Shown: positions 49,573 through 51,134 of the stretch, piece after piece | Position numbering within the stretch: position 1 is the stretch's first letter | Layout of the letters: each line of letters opens with the position of its first letter | Program-made: the position numbers and the translations under genes | Assembly: GCA_027057345.1 (NCBI GenBank) | Contig: JALUIX010000124.1 | Location: 1-51,134, forward strand | Direction of reading: 5' to 3' | DNA: 51,134 bases | From: S144-45 sp015494035 | GTDB taxonomy: Bacteria; Pseudomonadota; Gammaproteobacteria; Xanthomonadales; Marinicellaceae | The notes under the pieces: model-generated | The model's input: only the letters and a program-made list of their open reading frames with translations | Told to the model about the DNA's origin: nothing | Database searches by the model: none

Positions 49573-50214
49573 ATGTTTGCCAACCGATCACATCAATCAC
49601 GTATTCGCACCACGCCGGTTATTCTGGCGGCGCTTTTATCGCTGGCCTCGTTCAGCGCATCGGCCAGGCATTACCAGCGCGATGTTATTTACGCGCCGGT
49701 GGTGGACGTGCAGCCGATCTATCGCACCGTGCGGCATGAGCAGCCGCGTGAAGTGTGCTGGGATGAACCAGTTTACCGCAACCGTCACCGCTCGCGTTAT
49801 GACAGCCATCATCGACGCCATGGCAACGCTGGCGGGGCCTTGCTGGGTGCGGTCATCGGTGGGGCCATCGGTAACCGTTTCGGCAAGGGCAATGGCCGTG
49901 ACGCGGCCACGTTTGCCGGGGCGGTACTCGGCTCGGTGGTAGGCGCGCAAGCTGGTTCCAAGCACCGGCGTTATGGCCATGACCGCTATGAGCGCTATGA
50001 CCGCTATGACCGTTACGAAAGAGACCGTTACGCCCGCACGACTCCAGTGCGCTATCGCAGCCGTTGTCGCATTGAGCGCGATGTGGTGGAAGAAGAGCGC
50101 ATTGTGGCCTATGACGTGGCCTACGAGTTTGAAGGCCGCTTGCGCCGCACGCGGCTGGATCATCACCCCGGCGACCGCATTCGCCTGCGCGTGGACCTGA
50201 GCGTGGCCGAATAA
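49573..50214 (+). CDS. Exported glycine-zipper protein
   Basis: A 213-residue protein with a ribosome-binding site GGGAG and a signal peptide (TTPVILAALLSLASFSASA). The central region GGALLGAVIGGAIGNRFG and FAGAVLGSVVGAQAG is a double glycine zipper (Rick_17kDa_Anti-like), typical of proteins inserted in the outer membrane or envelope. After it comes a tandem repeat of D-R-Y with variations (YERYDRYDRYERDRY), basic and tyrosine-rich, coded by near-repeats of CGCTATGAC. The C-terminal domain contains CRIERDVVEEERIVAYDVAY. Function unknown. Stands alone before a terminator. Confidence 0.8.
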   Translation: MFANRSHQSRIRTTPVILAALLSLASFSASARHYQRDVIYAPVVDVQPIYRTVRHEQPREVCWDEPVYRNRHRSRYDSHHRRHGNAGGALLGAVIGGAIGNRFGKGNGRDAATFAGAVLGSVVGAQAGSKHRRYGHDRYERYDRYDRYERDRYARTTPVRYRSRCRIERDVVEEERIVAYDVAYEFEGRLRRTRLDHHPGDRIRLRVDLSVAE

Positions 50215-50263
50215 ACCCGTTTCATTTTCTCCTCCCTGGCTTGTTCGTGATGGTACAAGCCTT

Positions 50264-50288
50264 GCCCCCGGTCTGCGGGGGCTTTTTT
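50264..50288 (+). terminator. Intrinsic terminator after the glycine-zipper gene
   Basis: GCCCCCG pairs with CGGGGGC around a GTCTG loop, followed by TTTTTT. It ends 20 bp before the murL start. Confidence 0.87.
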
Positions 50289-50308
50289 ATGCGTGATACA
50301 ATCGCTTC

Positions 50309-51134
50309 ATGCCCGAACTTCACCAGGAATTTCATTTCGGCCACTGGCGTTTGAAGCCCGCCGACGCCACCTTGCAGCTGTCGTATCATGTGCAGGGGCT
50401 GGGCGAAATGACCGAAGTGTTGAGTTTCCCCGCTTTTGAGTTGCCCAAAGATGAATCGCATCGCCAGGCGCTGAAGGCCGCCTGCCGCCTGCTGCACTGG
50501 TTGGCCGGTGTCAGCTACGCCAAAATGGGGCTGCCAGAAAAAGTGCTGTCGCGCGGTCAGAAACCTGACAGCAAGACGGCAGAATTTCTCCGCAACACCT
50601 GGCTGCATGGACTGGCCGAGCTGGCCTATGGCCACCAGGTATCGCTGAAAGACAGGCTGCATTTTGATTCGCAAGCGGCCATTCCCGATAACTGGCACCT
50701 GCGCCTGCCGCACCGTTCACTGGTGCCCTTTGGTGGCGGCAAGGATTCCATTGTGACGGTGGAAGAACTCAAAAAGCGCAGCAAGCCCATGCGCCTGTTT
50801 GTGGTGGGCCAATCGCCGGTGATCCTGCAAGCTGCGGCCAAAACCGGCGTGCCGGTGTATCAGGTGTTGCGGCAGCTGGACGATAAACTCGTGAACGCGC
50901 CACCGGATGCCTTTTTTAACGGCCACGTTCCGGTCACGGCCATCAATTCAGCCATAGCGGTGGTGGCGGCCTTGCTGCATGGTTATGACAGCATTGTGTT
51001 TTCCAACGAGCGTTCGGCCGAATGCCACAGCACCACCAATGCCGATGGTCAGCCGGTGAATCATCAGTATTCCAAAAGCCTGGCTTTCGAGCGCGACTTT
51101 CAGGCCCAGATCAAGCGCACCATCAGCCCCGATC
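50309..51134 (+). CDS. murL: UDP-MurNAc-L-Ala-L-Glu epimerase MurL, partial (3' end beyond window)
   Basis: The first 275 codons, starting MPELHQEFHFGHWRLKPADA, with no stop before the window ends. It has a PP-loop-like motif VPFGGGKDSIVTVEEL (about residues 140-155), then GQSPVILQAAAKTG, FFNGHVPVTAINSAIAVVAA, and GYDSIVFSNERSAE, which together match the MurL family described in Xanthomonas. There MurL, with MurD2, makes D-Glu in the peptidoglycan stem by epimerising the L-Glu residue instead of using a free glutamate racemase. The pathway role is from the family, not seen here; murD2 is not in the window. Confidence 0.83.
   Translation, partial: MPELHQEFHFGHWRLKPADATLQLSYHVQGLGEMTEVLSFPAFELPKDESHRQALKAACRLLHWLAGVSYAKMGLPEKVLSRGQKPDSKTAEFLRNTWLHGLAELAYGHQVSLKDRLHFDSQAAIPDNWHLRLPHRSLVPFGGGKDSIVTVEELKKRSKPMRLFVVGQSPVILQAAAKTGVPVYQVLRQLDDKLVNAPPDAFFNGHVPVTAINSAIAVVAALLHGYDSIVFSNERSAECHSTTNADGQPVNHQYSKSLAFERDFQAQIKRTISPD

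Noticed and set aside
50222..50926. Minus-strand frames at the right edge
   Set aside because: They are antisense to the murL coding frame, which matches a family throughout and simply lacks a stop inside the window.

Overview
The window looks like chromosomal DNA of a gammaproteobacterium, moderately GC-rich by eye. The evidence is the rpsP-rimM-trmD-rplS operon, DarP, TldD/PmbA, a long membrane-anchored AlgC, DUF1631, the SelD-MnmH pair, MoxR-DUF58-TgpA and a MurL-type epimerase. The sequence is a draft: a run of ten N lies inside tldD. No rRNA or tRNA gene, CRISPR array, prophage or full-length insertion sequence with a transposase was seen.

Layout: (1) 1-3.5 kb, an M1 aminopeptidase end, then rpsP-rimM-trmD-rplS with rpmB-rpmG attached behind. 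(2) 4-9.2 kb, tldD, darP/pmbA sharing a start, a DUF1244 gene broken by two unrelated inserted elements, and folD. (3) 9.3-18.2 kb, a DUF1631 protein, pepP, and a tight four-gene run of amidohydrolase, dienelactone-hydrolase-like protein, DUF885 peptidase-like protein and thiopurine methyltransferase. (4) 18.3-22 kb, prpB-prpC-prpD of the methylcitrate cycle on the minus strand. (5) 22.2-26.2 kb, a zinc/manganese-type ABC permease and binding protein, a frameshifted porin-like gene and a small CxxC/His protein, without the ATPase. (6) 26.3-33.3 kb, DsrE-like protein, 5'-nucleotidase, a small membrane protein, algC, dut, radC and an unknown helical protein. (7) 33.6-44.8 kb, an unknown secreted protein, the moxR-DUF58-tgpA operon, then selD-mnmH-mrcA-maf. 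(8) 45-49.3 kb, a metal/metalloid resistance island: merC, a redox-active disulfide protein and an ArsP-type permease on one strand, arsR-arsC-acr3 on the other. (9) 49.5 kb to the end, a glycine-zipper protein and a partial murL.

The most striking structure is a family of short non-coding mobile elements, here called the 160-bp palindromic element. Twelve copies lie in 51 kb: eleven of about 156-162 bp and one of 91 bp. All share terminal repeats GGAAGCTCTGATTGAATC and sit between 4-bp direct repeats close to YTAR, the target type of the IS5 subgroup of the IS5 family. Two subfamilies (A, seven copies; B, five copies) have different interiors, but in both the whole element is one imperfect inverted repeat tipped by CAATAGC/GCTATTG. 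Four copies sit exactly on the TAA stop codon of a minus-strand gene, where the target duplication regenerates the stop. They occupy every gene junction of the minus-strand resistance operon and the prpC/prpD junction. One supplies a new stop codon to tgpA and one interrupts the DUF1244 gene. No mobilising transposase is present in the window.
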